A DNA stretch of 34,584 bases from an uncultured Clostridia bacterium (GCA_947629615.1 CANRER010000001.1:1-34584), one strand, 5' to 3'. Counted from the first letter of the stretch, positions 1 to 8,400 are shown. A program made the numbers and translations. The notes: generated by a model not told the origin, from the sequence alone.

Positions 1-1928
1 TTCAGGCCGGAGCCGTTTTCTATCAAGGCCATGGAGTTCAGCTCGTCGGTCTTGGTGCGGAAGGCCACGTTTGACGCAACGCGTTTGCCGTCCGCCCACA
101 AATTGTAGCTTTGGGCGGCCACGTCGGCCTCTATCCGTATTTCTATATCGGAGCTTTCGCCGTTAGCGGGAGCCTTATAGCTTGCGACGAGCGTTTTTTC
201 TTCGCTTTCATTGTTGCGGTAATAAAGTTTTCCGTTGTTAAACAGTATGACGATAGAGCCGTCCGCGAAAGGATTTTCGGAATTAGAGTTCATATACGAG
301 CTGTTCCCTATCATCACGCCGCTGTCGCGGGAGCCGTTATCCCTGAGGGTGAAGCTGTATGTCACCTTGCCGGTCGCGGCGCGCAGGGCGGTAAAAAATT
401 TGGGGCGGTGATGAAACCAGCTTGAGGTAAGCAGCGCAAGCGGCTCGTAAACCGCGGTTTTTTTCATCAGAGGAGCGCCGTTCCCGCCAAAGGCCAGAAC
501 TGCCGCGCCGGCCGCGCCGGGCTCCGCCGCCGCGCGAAGCTCCGTTTCGCCCCCGTTTTCAACGGCCTCGGACGTAACGCCGATAAGATTGCCGTTTTCG
601 TCGTAGGACGCGAGGTAGAGCCTGCCGCCCTCGGGCGAGGCCGCAGCGACGGTGATTTCGCCGTTTTCATCTCTCACCTCGGCTTCGAGCGGGAACAGCT
701 TTTCGTTCGTCACCGTAACGTCGCACCGCACCTTTTGGCCCGTTTCCTGCGACATTACGAAAACATTCGACTTGCCGGGCTTAAGGCCCGTCACCACGCC
801 GTGGTCTATCCTCGCCACGGATTTGTCGCCGCCGTAGTACGAGGTGTTCCAGAGAACATATTTATTGGAGGCGTTATAAGGCTCGACTGTGGGCGTGAGG
901 CTTACCGACTCGCCCTGCCTTAAAACAATGCTTTTTTCGGCAAGATCCACGCTTTGCACGGGGACCTCCGGCATCTGCCTCGGATAGTCGTACTCGGCCA
1001 TGGGGTAGGCCTCGTTCCATTCGACAGTGGTATATTTCTCATCCCGCGGATGTTCCTTGCTAAACTCCGATTCCCGCATGAGGAAGTAAGGGTAGCTGTT
1101 AAACGGCGGATCGCTGCTGTACTCGGCGTCCCACGTGGCGTCAATGTCGTAATATTCCCCGTCCAGTCCGACGATATCCCATTCGTGACCACCGCCGTAG
1201 ACATCGCGGCAATCCACGCCCGCCGTCAGAAGCATACGGTAAAGCAGCACGGCGTAGCCCTGACACACACAGGTGCGGTCGATAAGTCCGCCGTAAGCGG
1301 TATGAGCTATCAAGTAATTGGCGTCGTCCACGTTATCATAGTCGTAGGTGATATTGCCGCAGACCCACTGATATATGGCCTCGGTCTTTTCGTAGTCGCT
1401 TTTACCCTCCAAATCAAGGGAATCCATCACCCGCTCAAGCTCAGCGTCAACCTTGCTTTCCTGCTCGGCGTCGGTGTAAAAATTAATGCTGTACCTCATG
1501 GTGTATTTATTGCCGCCGTAGGAGAAGCGCGCGGCTCTTTCTCTGTCCCACTGACGGTTAAGATAGTCGCCCTCGTTCGGCACGCCCGTATGAGCCATAG
1601 CCAGCTCAAACAGGTCGTCGGCAAGATTGTTCACGTTATACGAGCTGTCGGTAACGGTAACGTCAACGTCTATTACCGGCTCGCGGGCCACCATTCCGGC
1701 GCGGAGCTGCGCCGCGGCCTCGAGAAGGAAATCGTCCCCGGCCGACATAAGGCTCGCCTGCGACTTGAGCGGCAGCGTGACGAGGTTATAGTCCTCCCGA
1801 GACACCATTGGGTAATACACAACCTCAACGTTTTCCCCCGATGCGTCCGCGCCAAAAGCCGCGAGCGGCACAAGCGCCATCGCCGCGCAAAGCAGCAGCG
1901 CCGTCAGCCTTTTAAGCTTACTGTCCAT
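1..1928 (-). CDS. Secreted transglutaminase-like protein with Big2-like and lectin-like domains (C-terminus cut by window edge)
   Basis: The visible 642 residues begin with a signal peptide (MDSKLKRLTALLLCAAMAL, cleavage probably near residue 25). A transglutaminase-like (papain-fold) core follows. The catalytic triad is readable: Cys222 in CVCQGYA, His248 in GGHEWDIV and Asp263 in DIDATWD. Residues about 322-413 look like a bacterial Ig-like (Big2) domain. Residues about 414-498 resemble the C-terminal domain of the leucine-rich-repeat protein at 21401. Residues about 500-642 look like a laminin-G/concanavalin-type beta-sandwich. The ATG at 1928 overlaps the 3' end of the upstream lipoprotein gene by 11 bases, so the two are translationally coupled. 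Secreted members of this fold cleave or crosslink peptides; the substrate here is unknown. Position at the end of a wall-synthesis operon suggests an extracellular envelope role (inference). The stop codon lies beyond position 1. Confidence 0.85.
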   Translation of the reverse strand, partial: MDSKLKRLTALLLCAAMALVPLAAFGADASGENVEVVYYPMVSREDYNLVTLPLKSQASLMSAGDDFLLEAAAQLRAGMVAREPVIDVDVTVTDSSYNVNNLADDLFELAMAHTGVPNEGDYLNRQWDRERAARFSYGGNKYTMRYSINFYTDAEQESKVDAELERVMDSLDLEGKSDYEKTEAIYQWVCGNITYDYDNVDDANYLIAHTAYGGLIDRTCVCQGYAVLLYRMLLTAGVDCRDVYGGGHEWDIVGLDGEYYDIDATWDAEYSSDPPFNSYPYFLMRESEFSKEHPRDEKYTTVEWNEAYPMAEYDYPRQMPEVPVQSVDLAEKSIVLRQGESVSLTPTVEPYNASNKYVLWNTSYYGGDKSVARIDHGVVTGLKPGKSNVFVMSQETGQKVRCDVTVTNEKLFPLEAEVRDENGEITVAAASPEGGRLYLASYDENGNLIGVTSEAVENGGETELRAAAEPGAAGAAVLAFGGNGAPLMKKTAVYEPLALLTSSWFHHRPKFFTALRAATGKVTYSFTLRDNGSRDSGVMIGNSSYMNSNSENPFADGSIVILFNNGKLYYRNNESEEKTLVASYKAPANGESSDIEIRIEADVAAQSYNLWADGKRVASNVAFRTKTDELNSMALIENGSGL

Positions 1929-2727
1929 CTTTTTTACTCCTTTTTTCTCTATTTTCCGTTTTGGCGGCCCTTTTGCGCCGAATGAGCCACGCGCATAGTA
2001 CGCAGACCGCTGCCGCCGCGAGCGCGAAAGCCGCCCACACCGCGGTTACGGCCCCCTTTTCGTCCGCGCGGCCGCTCTCGCCCGCCGAGCCTTCCTCGGG
2101 GGCGTTCTCGCCGCCGTCGGCGGATTGCGCGGAGCCTTCGCCGACGCTTTCGGCGGAGGCAAGCGGGGCGGAGGACAGGCTGACGGAAACGCTGTCGGCG
2201 GCGGTGCCGCTCCAGCTTTGAGGCTCGTCGGCCCCGGGCAGGATAACGCTCAGGCTGCCGCCGAAGCTTTCCTCGCTGCCCTGCGTCACAAGCTCGCTCG
2301 CGCCGAAGGCGGCGGCGTTCAGCGTGCCGTCGATTTTAAGGCGGCCGTCCTCGTATCTTGTCCACAGTCCGCCCTCGTCCGGGTCGGCTGTGAATTTCGG
2401 AGCCATGCCTATGCCGCGCCAGCTCTCCTCGCTTGTAAGCTCGCCGATATTGGCGAAATCGCGGCTCACGCTTACATAAACGAAGCTGTCGTCCTCGGAT
2501 TCGGCGTACTCCACGCCGTTTTCCTCAAGAGATGAAGTCACCATTGTTTTGAGCTGCTCCAGCACCTCGGGGCTGCCCATTTTGTCCTTTTCAATGCCGT
2601 AAACCACGTTGGCGGTGAAGCTGCCGTCGTCGTTGACGGTTAGCGTCACGTCGCTGCGGCCGCAGCCAGCGAGGAGCAGCCCGCAGAAAATCAGGGCCAA
2701 AAGGCCGAATAGCTTTGTCTTTTTCAT
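1918..2727 (-). CDS. Membrane-anchored lipoprotein, LppM-like N-terminal domain
   Basis: A 269-residue protein with a lipoprotein signal peptide ending in the lipobox LLAGC (Cys22 is the predicted lipidated residue). A roughly 150-residue extracellular domain follows; its opening (VTLTVNDDGSFTANVVYGI) resembles the LppM/DUF3153 type of surface lipoprotein, a weak family assignment. Residues about 180-222 form a Ser/Glu/Gly-rich low-complexity linker. One transmembrane helix (about 226-246) and a basic tail (RRKRAAKTENREKRSKK) close the protein, so it is probably held in the membrane at both ends. It begins 9 bases after the 45-residue membrane peptide and its last 11 bases overlap the transglutaminase-like gene. 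That spacing suggests the lipoprotein and transglutaminase are made in fixed ratio and may act together outside the membrane (inference). Confidence 0.8.
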   Translation of the reverse strand: MKKTKLFGLLALIFCGLLLAGCGRSDVTLTVNDDGSFTANVVYGIEKDKMGSPEVLEQLKTMVTSSLEENGVEYAESEDDSFVYVSVSRDFANIGELTSEESWRGIGMAPKFTADPDEGGLWTRYEDGRLKIDGTLNAAAFGASELVTQGSEESFGGSLSVILPGADEPQSWSGTAADSVSVSLSSAPLASAESVGEGSAQSADGGENAPEEGSAGESGRADEKGAVTAVWAAFALAAAAVCVLCAWLIRRKRAAKTENREKRSKKDGQ

Positions 2728-2736
2728 TTGCCGCGC

Positions 2737-2874
2737 CTACCCTATGAACATAGTTTCGCCGTCGTACTCGTACAGCGCGGGGCCCTCGGCCCGCCTTTTA
2801 AGCAGCGCGGCAAGCGCGGCGAGAACCGACGCCACAGCCGCCGCGGCCAAAATAAACTTGATTGCGTCCTTCAT
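2737..2874 (-). CDS. Small single-pass membrane protein (45 residues)
   Basis: A short reading frame begins with ATG at 2874, preceded by a strong AAGGAG ribosome site at the usual distance, and ends with TAG at 2737-2739. The peptide has an N-terminal hydrophobic helix (residues 5-25, Ala/Leu/Val-rich), a positive stop-transfer KRR, and a short polar tail ending YEYDGETMFIG. The positive charges after the helix predict an outside N-terminus and cytoplasmic tail. It lies 12 bases after mgsA and 9 bases before the lipoprotein gene, both on the same strand, which supports real translation. No family is recognised; its placement suggests a small partner of the following lipoprotein/transglutaminase pair. 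Confidence 0.65.
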   Translation of the reverse strand: MKDAIKFILAAAAVASVLAALAALLKRRAEGPALYEYDGETMFIG

Positions 2875-2886
2875 TTATAAATCTCC

Positions 2887-3309
2887 TTAAAAATTGTCGC
2901 CGGAGGCGCTTTTCGGGTTTACGATGTCGCGCCAGCCGAGGTCGCCCCTGCCGAGGCCGCGCACCAACACCTCGGCGGTGGCGACGTTGGTCGCCAGCGG
3001 GATGTTGTGTACGTCGCAAAGGCGGAACAGCGCGCTGACGTCCGGCTCGTGGGGCTGGGCCGTCAGCGGGTCGCGGAAAAACAGCACAAGGTCGATCTCG
3101 TCGTAGGCTATCCTCGCGCCGATCTGCTGGTCGCCGCCCTGCGGCCCCGACAAGAAGCAATGCACCTTGAGGCCGGTGGCCTCGGTAACAAGGCCGCCGG
3201 TGGTGCCCGTGGCGCAAAGCGTGTGCTTTTCGAGTATGCCCTTGTAGGCTATGCAGAACTGAACCATCAGCTCCTTTTTTTGGTCGTGGGCAATTAATGC
3301 GATGTTCAT
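2887..3309 (-). CDS. mgsA: Methylglyoxal synthase
   Basis: This 140-residue cytoplasmic enzyme converts dihydroxyacetone phosphate to methylglyoxal and phosphate, a bypass of lower glycolysis when phosphate is limiting or sugar phosphates accumulate. Family motifs are intact. GTTG (residues 35-38) and SGPQGGDQQIG (54-64) form the phosphate site and carry the catalytic Asp60. QPHEPD (85-90) gives His87 and Asp90, matching His98 and Asp101 of the E. coli enzyme. ATN (106-108) is also present. Its length is normal for the short form. It sits 24 bases after minD in the shape/division operon, an arrangement also seen in other Clostridia. Methylglyoxal production has no obvious mechanistic link to cell shape. 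Confidence 0.96.
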   Translation of the reverse strand: MNIALIAHDQKKELMVQFCIAYKGILEKHTLCATGTTGGLVTEATGLKVHCFLSGPQGGDQQIGARIAYDEIDLVLFFRDPLTAQPHEPDVSALFRLCDVHNIPLATNVATAEVLVRGLGRGDLGWRDIVNPKSASGDNF

Positions 3310-3333
3310 ATTTTTCCCTCCGTTATATTATGT

Positions 3334-4116
3334 CTAAGCGTTCAGAAGCCGACGGATAAGGCCCCCTCGCTCTTTGAAGTCTATGAGATCGACGCTTTCG
3401 CCGCAAAGCCTTGCGGCCATGTTGCGAAAGGCGCGTCCGGCCTCGCTTTTTTTGTCGAAGGCCACAAGGTCAAGGCTGTTTGCCGCTATGGCGAGGGCCT
3501 CGTCCTCGGGCGCGACGCCGAGCAAATCCACGCTCAGCCCCGACACAATGTCCTCCACGCTCGGCATAAGCCCCCGACGCGTCAGCGAGGGCCGCAGCCG
3601 ATTGATGACGAGGCGCACCCCGCCGATTTCTTCCTTTTCCAAAAGGCCGAGCGTCCTGTCGGCGTCGCGCAGAGCGGCGGCCTCGGGCAGAACCACGACT
3701 ATGGCCTCGTCCGAAGCGGCGGCAGCCGCCCTGAAGGGGCCGCCTATGCCCGGCGGGCAGTCGATAAGCACAAAGTCGTAATCGGGCGCGGCCTTTTCCG
3801 TCAGGCAGCGAAGCTGCGTGGCCGTGACGGAGCCTTCGTCCTTGGTTTGCGACGCGGGCAGCAGGTAAAGCCCCGGCTGCGTTCTGTGTTTTACGACGGC
3901 CTTCGCAAGCTCACAGCAGCCCTCGGCCACGTCCGTCAGGTCGTACACTATTTCGCTGTCGAGGCCCAAAGCCATATCAAGGCTTCTCAGCCCTATGCTC
4001 ATGTCGATAAGCAGCGTTTTTTTCCCTCGCAGCGCAAGCGCCGCGCCGAGATTGGCCGTCACGGCCGTTTTGCCCGCGCCGCCCTTGCCGCTCACGACCG
4101 CTATGACCTTGCCCAT
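3334..4116 (-). CDS. minD: Septum site-determining ATPase MinD
   Basis: A 260-residue ParA/MinD-family ATPase that binds the membrane in its ATP dimer form and positions division inhibitors or polar proteins. The deviant Walker A motif is SGKGGAGKTAV (residues 9-19), with signature Lys11 and Lys16; canonical MinD has Val where this has Ala14. The switch motif VLIDCPPG is present around residues 136-143. The C-terminus (DFKERGGLIRRLLNA) is a short amphipathic, positively charged helix of the MinD membrane-targeting type, distinguishing it from ParA or chromosome-partition homologues. It follows PBP2 by 22 bases. No minC or minE lies beside it, although both normally flank minD in Clostridia; they may be elsewhere or absent. 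Confidence 0.92.
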   Translation of the reverse strand: MGKVIAVVSGKGGAGKTAVTANLGAALALRGKKTLLIDMSIGLRSLDMALGLDSEIVYDLTDVAEGCCELAKAVVKHRTQPGLYLLPASQTKDEGSVTATQLRCLTEKAAPDYDFVLIDCPPGIGGPFRAAAAASDEAIVVVLPEAAALRDADRTLGLLEKEEIGGVRLVINRLRPSLTRRGLMPSVEDIVSGLSVDLLGVAPEDEALAIAANSLDLVAFDKKSEAGRAFRNMAARLCGESVDLIDFKERGGLIRRLLNA

Positions 4117-4138
4117 AGCCGTCCCTCCCGTTTTTGCG

Positions 4139-6223
4139 TCATTTTTTCAGCCTGTTCGGCGGCTCCGACTCGTCCTCGCCTCCGCCGCTGAAATACTGCT
4201 CTATCGCGGCGCGTACAATCGGCGCCGCCTTGCTGCCGCCGCCCGCCTTTTCCAGAACGCAGGCCACGGCTATCTGCGGATTATCGTAGGGCGCGTAGGC
4301 TATATACACGCCGTTGGTATAAAGCTCGCTTATCTGCGCGCTGCCGGTCTTGGCCGCCACAGGCACCTTACAGCCCTCGAAGGCCTCCCTCGCCGTGCCG
4401 GAGGTGACGACCATGCGCATACCCTCGGCCACGGCCTTGTGGTATTCGGGGCTCATTTTCACCCGCGAAACCTCCTCGGGGCGGGTGACTATCTCGGCGG
4501 AATCCTCGCCCGCGCGAATGCTCTTGACGAGGTGCGGGCGGTAGAGCGCGCCTCCGTTCGCGATGGCCGCCGTGTAGCAGGCGAGCTGCAGCGGGGTGGC
4601 GAGCGTGTCGGACTGGCCGATAGCCGTTTGCAGAACGTCGCCGGGGAACCACGTGCCGCCTCGGCTTTCGCGGTTCTGCGGGCTTGCCACGCTGCCGGCG
4701 CTCTCCTCGCTTTCAAGCTCGATGCCGGTTTTTCTGCCGAAGCCGAAGCTCTTGGCGTACTCGTCTATTTTTTCGATGCCCAGCCTTCGGCCCGTTTCAA
4801 AGAAGAAAATATTACAAGAATCCCTTATCGCCTCGCTGACGTTTTCGCTGCCGTGGGTTTCACCGCTTTGGTTATACAGCCAGCACCCGGGCTGATAGTC
4901 CTTATAGTAGGTGTATTTCCCGGTGTCCTCGATGGTTTCGTCCACGGTTATGACCCCCTCGTTCAAGGCCCCGAAGGCTACGCAGGGCTTAAAGGTGGAG
5001 CCGGGCGTATAAGTGCCCATCAGCGCCCTGTTCACGAGCGGGCGGGCCGGGTTTTCCATGAGGCGCGAATATTCGCTGCTGAACTTTTCCACATCGTATG
5101 TCGGGTACGAGGCCATAGCCAGAACGTCGCAGTTGTTCACGTCCAGCACGACTATCGCGCCGCTGTCGCAGTCGCTGCCGCCCTCCGGGCTGCCGGCCTC
5201 GTCGGCTATTTTTATGATATTGTCGCGCAGAGCCTCCTCGCAGGTCTTTTGCAGCTCGATGTCCAGCGTCAGGCTGACGTTTCGCCCGTTGACGGCGGGC
5301 TTTTCGACCGACGAGTCGATATTTCCGCCGCCGGAGGTCTGCTGGGCGGCGCTTAAGCCGTCCTCGCCGCGCAGATATTTTTCGAGGTATTTTTCAAGCC
5401 CCTGCTTGCCTATGCGCGAATTTATGCCGTAGCCCTCGTCCTTCAGCTCGTCGTACTCCTCGCGGCTGATGGTGCCTACCCTGCCGAGAATGTGCGAGGC
5501 GACGCCCGGAGCGGCGTAATCGCGCACGGGCTGAACAACGACGCTCGCGCCGGCAAAGCCCGCCGACTGCTCCTTTATGGCCGTCACCACGCCTATGCTG
5601 ACGTCGCTGCCGAAAACATAAGGGGTGTAGGACGAAAAGTCGCGCTCCTCCATATCCAGCCGCACGGCGGCTATTTCGGCCAGCTCCTCGCCGCCGTAGG
5701 CGGAAAGCGAATATTTTTCGGAAAGCTCGTTTATAATGTCGTTCGCCGACGCGGAGGCAGCGAAGCCGTGCTCCTTTTTCCACTCGGCCTCAAGCTCGGC
5801 GGCGGCTTGCCCGTCCTCGGTCGCGGAAGCGTCGGCGGCCTCGGCGGGCGCGGCCTCGGCGTCAAGGTCGAACGCGAAGCCCTCGCCGTCGTAGAATATG
5901 GCTTGGTCGGCGTTTTTCGTCTGCTCCCAACGGCCGAAAACGTAGCAGAGGTTGCTTATGAGGCGGTTCAAATTTTCCTCGTCGTCGGAGCCGCTTCCCG
6001 TCACCTGAACGCTGTAGCCGCTGCGGTTGGTAACGATGTCGCGGCCATAGCGGTCGTAAATTTCGCCGCGCGGCGCTTCGAGAGTTATGCTTTTGGTGGT
6101 GCGGCGGTCGCTGCGCTCGCGGTAGTCCTGTCCCTCCACTATCTGGAGCTGAATGAGGCTGGCGAAAATGGCGACGGCGCAGACGGCTATCAGCGCCCTC
6201 GCGGCGGTAAATCTGCCCTTCAT
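4139..6223 (-). CDS. mrdA: Penicillin-binding protein 2, class B transpeptidase for cell elongation
   Basis: A 694-residue class B penicillin-binding protein that crosslinks peptidoglycan during lateral wall growth as part of the Rod complex. An N-terminal transmembrane anchor (about 9-27) is followed by the dimerisation-domain signature LEAPRGEIYDRYGRDI (49-64). The transpeptidase motifs are all present: S409-T-F-K412 with nucleophile Ser409, S469-C-N471, and K625-T-G627. An acidic, Ala-rich insert (about 117-150) in the pedestal region is unusual and looks like low-complexity expansion. It overlaps mreD by 4 bases (ATGA) and precedes minD, which supports the elongation-specific assignment over a sporulation-specific homologue such as SpoVD. 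Confidence 0.93.
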   Translation of the reverse strand: MKGRFTAARALIAVCAVAIFASLIQLQIVEGQDYRERSDRRTTKSITLEAPRGEIYDRYGRDIVTNRSGYSVQVTGSGSDDEENLNRLISNLCYVFGRWEQTKNADQAIFYDGEGFAFDLDAEAAPAEAADASATEDGQAAAELEAEWKKEHGFAASASANDIINELSEKYSLSAYGGEELAEIAAVRLDMEERDFSSYTPYVFGSDVSIGVVTAIKEQSAGFAGASVVVQPVRDYAAPGVASHILGRVGTISREEYDELKDEGYGINSRIGKQGLEKYLEKYLRGEDGLSAAQQTSGGGNIDSSVEKPAVNGRNVSLTLDIELQKTCEEALRDNIIKIADEAGSPEGGSDCDSGAIVVLDVNNCDVLAMASYPTYDVEKFSSEYSRLMENPARPLVNRALMGTYTPGSTFKPCVAFGALNEGVITVDETIEDTGKYTYYKDYQPGCWLYNQSGETHGSENVSEAIRDSCNIFFFETGRRLGIEKIDEYAKSFGFGRKTGIELESEESAGSVASPQNRESRGGTWFPGDVLQTAIGQSDTLATPLQLACYTAAIANGGALYRPHLVKSIRAGEDSAEIVTRPEEVSRVKMSPEYHKAVAEGMRMVVTSGTAREAFEGCKVPVAAKTGSAQISELYTNGVYIAYAPYDNPQIAVACVLEKAGGGSKAAPIVRAAIEQYFSGGGEDESEPPNRLKK

Positions 6224-6711
6224 GCCTTATCGCCGCCCTTCCGCAGCTTCAGCGCGGCCCAAAACAAGGGCAGCGACAAAGCCAGATTGAACGTGGCGGC
6301 GGCGAACGCCGTCAACAGCCAGCGGCCCACGGCCACGTCCCCGCGCGGCACCGCGAGCGACAGCAGCCCGTAGGCCAAATAGTAAAGCGCCGTGAAAAGC
6401 CACACACAGCCCGCCATAAGGGCGGGGGAGTTGTTTATTTTTTCGCTCACCGTCAGCTTCACGCCGACGGCAAGATACATATACAGCAGCAGATTTACGC
6501 CGAAGCCGCGGCCGGCGGCCCCGTCGATGATAAGGCCGTATATCCCGCCGACGGCGACCGCCTCGGCGGAATTGCAGAAAAGGCATACGCCCACAAAGGC
6601 CAGCACGCACAAATTCGGCGAAAACGAGAACGCTCTCAGCCGCTGCGCCGGCCCGAACTGGAGCAGCAGCGCCGCAAGCAAAACCGCCGTGCGGATAATT
6701 CTGTTTTTCAC
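6220..6711 (-). CDS. mreD: Rod shape-determining membrane protein MreD
   Basis: A 163-residue polytopic membrane protein with about five hydrophobic segments, an N-terminal one (MKNRIIRTAVLLAALLLQF), and a basic C-terminal tail (KLRKGGDKA). Length, topology and position between mreC and PBP2 identify it; MreD sequences are poorly conserved, so context carries much of the assignment. MreD binds MreC and helps regulate the RodA/PBP2 synthase complex at the membrane. The start is 30 bases after the mreC stop, and the stop overlaps the PBP2 start by 4 bases. Confidence 0.88.
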   Translation of the reverse strand: MKNRIIRTAVLLAALLLQFGPAQRLRAFSFSPNLCVLAFVGVCLFCNSAEAVAVGGIYGLIIDGAAGRGFGVNLLLYMYLAVGVKLTVSEKINNSPALMAGCVWLFTALYYLAYGLLSLAVPRGDVAVGRWLLTAFAAATFNLALSLPLFWAALKLRKGGDKA

Positions 6712-6741
6712 GGCTCCGCCTCCCTTCCGCCTATAATGCGC

Positions 6742-7557
6742 CTATCGCTTTATCTCCACAAGCGCCTCGGTTATGCCGTCCAGATCAGCCGAGGTTTCGA
6801 CCTCGCAGCTCAGCGTCAAGCCGTCGCCGCTCTCGACAATTTCCGTCACCTTGCCAATCCTTATCCCCTTCGGGAATATCCCTCCCATGCCGGAGGTTTC
6901 TATGTTGTCGCCCACGACAATGCGGGCGTTTTTATCCAAATAATTCATGCGGCACTTGCCCATCGGCGTCAGGCCGCTTTTGCCCTCGATAAGGCCCATA
7001 TCGTTTGTTCGGCCGCACACCGCCCCCACCGACGATTCAACGTCAGCCACGGTCTTCACCTTGGCGTAGTTCGGCCCCACCTCATACACGCTGCCGACCA
7101 GCCCCTCCGGCACGATGACTACGGAGCCGACGTCCACGCCGGCTGCGCTGCCCTTGTCGATTACGAGCGTTTCGTACCAATCGCCGCTGTCGCGCGATAT
7201 GACGTTCGCCCCCTCGTACTCGGCCTCGGTCCGCAGGTCCTTCATATCGAGCAAGGCCCGCAGCCGCTGATTTTCGCTGACGTACGCGTCCATGTTCACG
7301 GTTTCCTGCTCAAGGTCGGCCACGCGCTCCTTAAGAGCCTTGTTTTCGCCCTTATATTTGCCGCTGTTTATAATGCTGTCGAACAAGTCGCCCACCGCGC
7401 CCAGCGAAGCCGCCGCCTTTTCGATGGGCGTTATCAGCGTTCCCACCGCGGCGTTGACCGCCTCGGAGCCCGTCACGGCCGACGCGGCCATTATTCCCAA
7501 AACCGCCCCCGTTGCGATAAGAAGAGCGATCCACAGCTTTTTTGAAAATTTTTTCAC
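6742..7557 (-). CDS. mreC: Rod shape-determining protein MreC
   Basis: A 271-residue bitopic protein. One N-terminal transmembrane helix (about 7-27) and a coiled coil (about 65-95, KYKGENKALKERVADLEQE region) precede the extracytoplasmic beta-sandwich pair typical of MreC (VISRDSGDWYETLVIDKGS, then GLVGSVYEVGPNYAKVKTV). MreC scaffolds the elongation complex and activates PBP2. The GTG start at 7557 was chosen because AGGAGG lies 7 bases upstream. A longer in-frame ATG at 7647 would run into maf and has no ribosome site. It follows maf by 38 bases. mreB, which normally precedes mreC, is not here. Confidence 0.92.
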   Translation of the reverse strand: MKKFSKKLWIALLIATGAVLGIMAASAVTGSEAVNAAVGTLITPIEKAAASLGAVGDLFDSIINSGKYKGENKALKERVADLEQETVNMDAYVSENQRLRALLDMKDLRTEAEYEGANVISRDSGDWYETLVIDKGSAAGVDVGSVVIVPEGLVGSVYEVGPNYAKVKTVADVESSVGAVCGRTNDMGLIEGKSGLTPMGKCRMNYLDKNARIVVGDNIETSGMGGIFPKGIRIGKVTEIVESGDGLTLSCEVETSADLDGITEALVEIKR

Positions 7558-7572
7558 GCCGTAACCTCCTTG

Positions 7573-7588
7573 GCGGGCGCGCGCCCGC
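7573..7588 (-). promoter_or_regulatory. Perfect GC palindrome between maf and mreC
   Basis: GCGGGCGC followed directly by GCGCCCGC makes a 16-base perfect palindrome, a short stable RNA hairpin in the 38-base gap, ending 8 bases before the mreC ribosome site. No U-run follows, so it is not a convincing terminator. It may limit or separate maf and mreC expression or protect an mRNA end; this is inference. Confidence 0.4.
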
Positions 7589-7595
7589 GTCTGCC

Positions 7596-8177
7596 CTACA
7601 GCAGCGTTATGCCAAATTCCTTTTTCAGCCTTTTCCCGAGGGCGCACACCGGCAGCCCCACGACGTTGAAATAGTCGCCCTCGATTTTTTCGATAAGAAG
7701 GCTTCCCTTATCCTGAATACCGTAGGCCCCGGCCTTATCCATAGGCTCGCCGCTGTTTACGTAGGCGGTTTTTTCCTCGTCGGAGAGGGCCTTCATATAC
7801 ACCCGCGTTTCCTCCGAGCCGGCCACGGTTTCCATATCCGCGCAGCGCACCGCCGCGTAGCCCGTGTAAACCTCGTGGGCTCGTCCGGCGAGCAGGCCCA
7901 GCATTTCCTTCGCCTCGTCGGCGGACTTGGGCTTTCCCAGCACACGGCCGTCGATATGCACGCAGGTGTCCGCGCCGATAACCAGCGCGTCCTTCCCGGC
8001 GAAGGCCTTGGCCACATGGAGGGCCTTCATCATGGCCAGCCTTTTGACCATTTGCCTCGGCTCCTCGTCGGGGAGCGGGGTTTCGTCCACATCGGCGGGC
8101 ATGACGCGCGGCCTTAGGCCGAGCCTGTTCAGCAGCTCGCTGCGCCTCGGCGAGCCGGAGGCAAGAATATATAGCAT
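7596..8177 (-). CDS. maf: Nucleoside triphosphate pyrophosphatase, Maf family
   Basis: A 193-residue cytoplasmic Maf/HAM1-superfamily pyrophosphatase. It hydrolyses non-canonical or certain canonical nucleotides (dTTP/UTP type) to monophosphates and is linked to septum inhibition in Bacillus. Motifs seen are ASGSPRR (residues 6-12), DVDETPLPDEEP, VIGADT with the catalytic Asp, and LGKPKS. The start at 8177 (MLYILASGSPRR) is preferred because Maf proteins begin a few residues before the ASxSPRR loop and GGAAAGG lies about 10 bases upstream. An in-frame ATG at 8210 would add 11 non-family residues. It opens the shape/division operon. Confidence 0.92.
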   Translation of the reverse strand: MLYILASGSPRRSELLNRLGLRPRVMPADVDETPLPDEEPRQMVKRLAMMKALHVAKAFAGKDALVIGADTCVHIDGRVLGKPKSADEAKEMLGLLAGRAHEVYTGYAAVRCADMETVAGSEETRVYMKALSDEEKTAYVNSGEPMDKAGAYGIQDKGSLLIEKIEGDYFNVVGLPVCALGKRLKKEFGITLL

Positions 8178-8282
8178 GGTCGCAAAGCCTTTCCGCCCGC
8201 AATTTTGCAAGTCAAGCCTTCCGCCGCGGGCCGGCGGGGCTCGGGAGCGGCTCGTTTTCCGCTTCCCACTATCTCATTCTAA

Positions 8283-8311
8283 AGTATACCACAGCCCGCC
8301 CGTTTTTTCAA
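8283..8311 (-). promoter_or_regulatory. Sigma-A promoter of the maf-mreCD-PBP2-minD operon
   Basis: Read on the minus strand: -35 TTGAAA (8306-8311), a 17-base spacer, and -10 TATACT (8283-8288). Predicted transcription begins near 8276, leaving a GC-rich leader of about 100 bases before maf. It is the only clear promoter before this nine-gene minus-strand run. Confidence 0.75.
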
Positions 8312-8340
8312 TAGAAAACTTTCAAATTCACAGTTTTTTT

Positions 8341-8400
8341 ACCATAGACGGGCGGCGTTGCCGCAAAACGCGGAAAATCCGCCCCTTCGGACGGATTTCC
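8341..8400 (-). terminator. Possible terminator after the XRE regulator gene
   Basis: AAATCCG (8375-8381) pairs with CGGATTT (8392-8398), extended by flanking GG/CC pairs. A second small hairpin, GCGGC-GTT-GCCGC, follows in the minus-strand direction. The T content after the stem is modest (TTTT), so this is a weak call in a 248-base non-coding gap that also holds the maf promoter. Confidence 0.4.
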
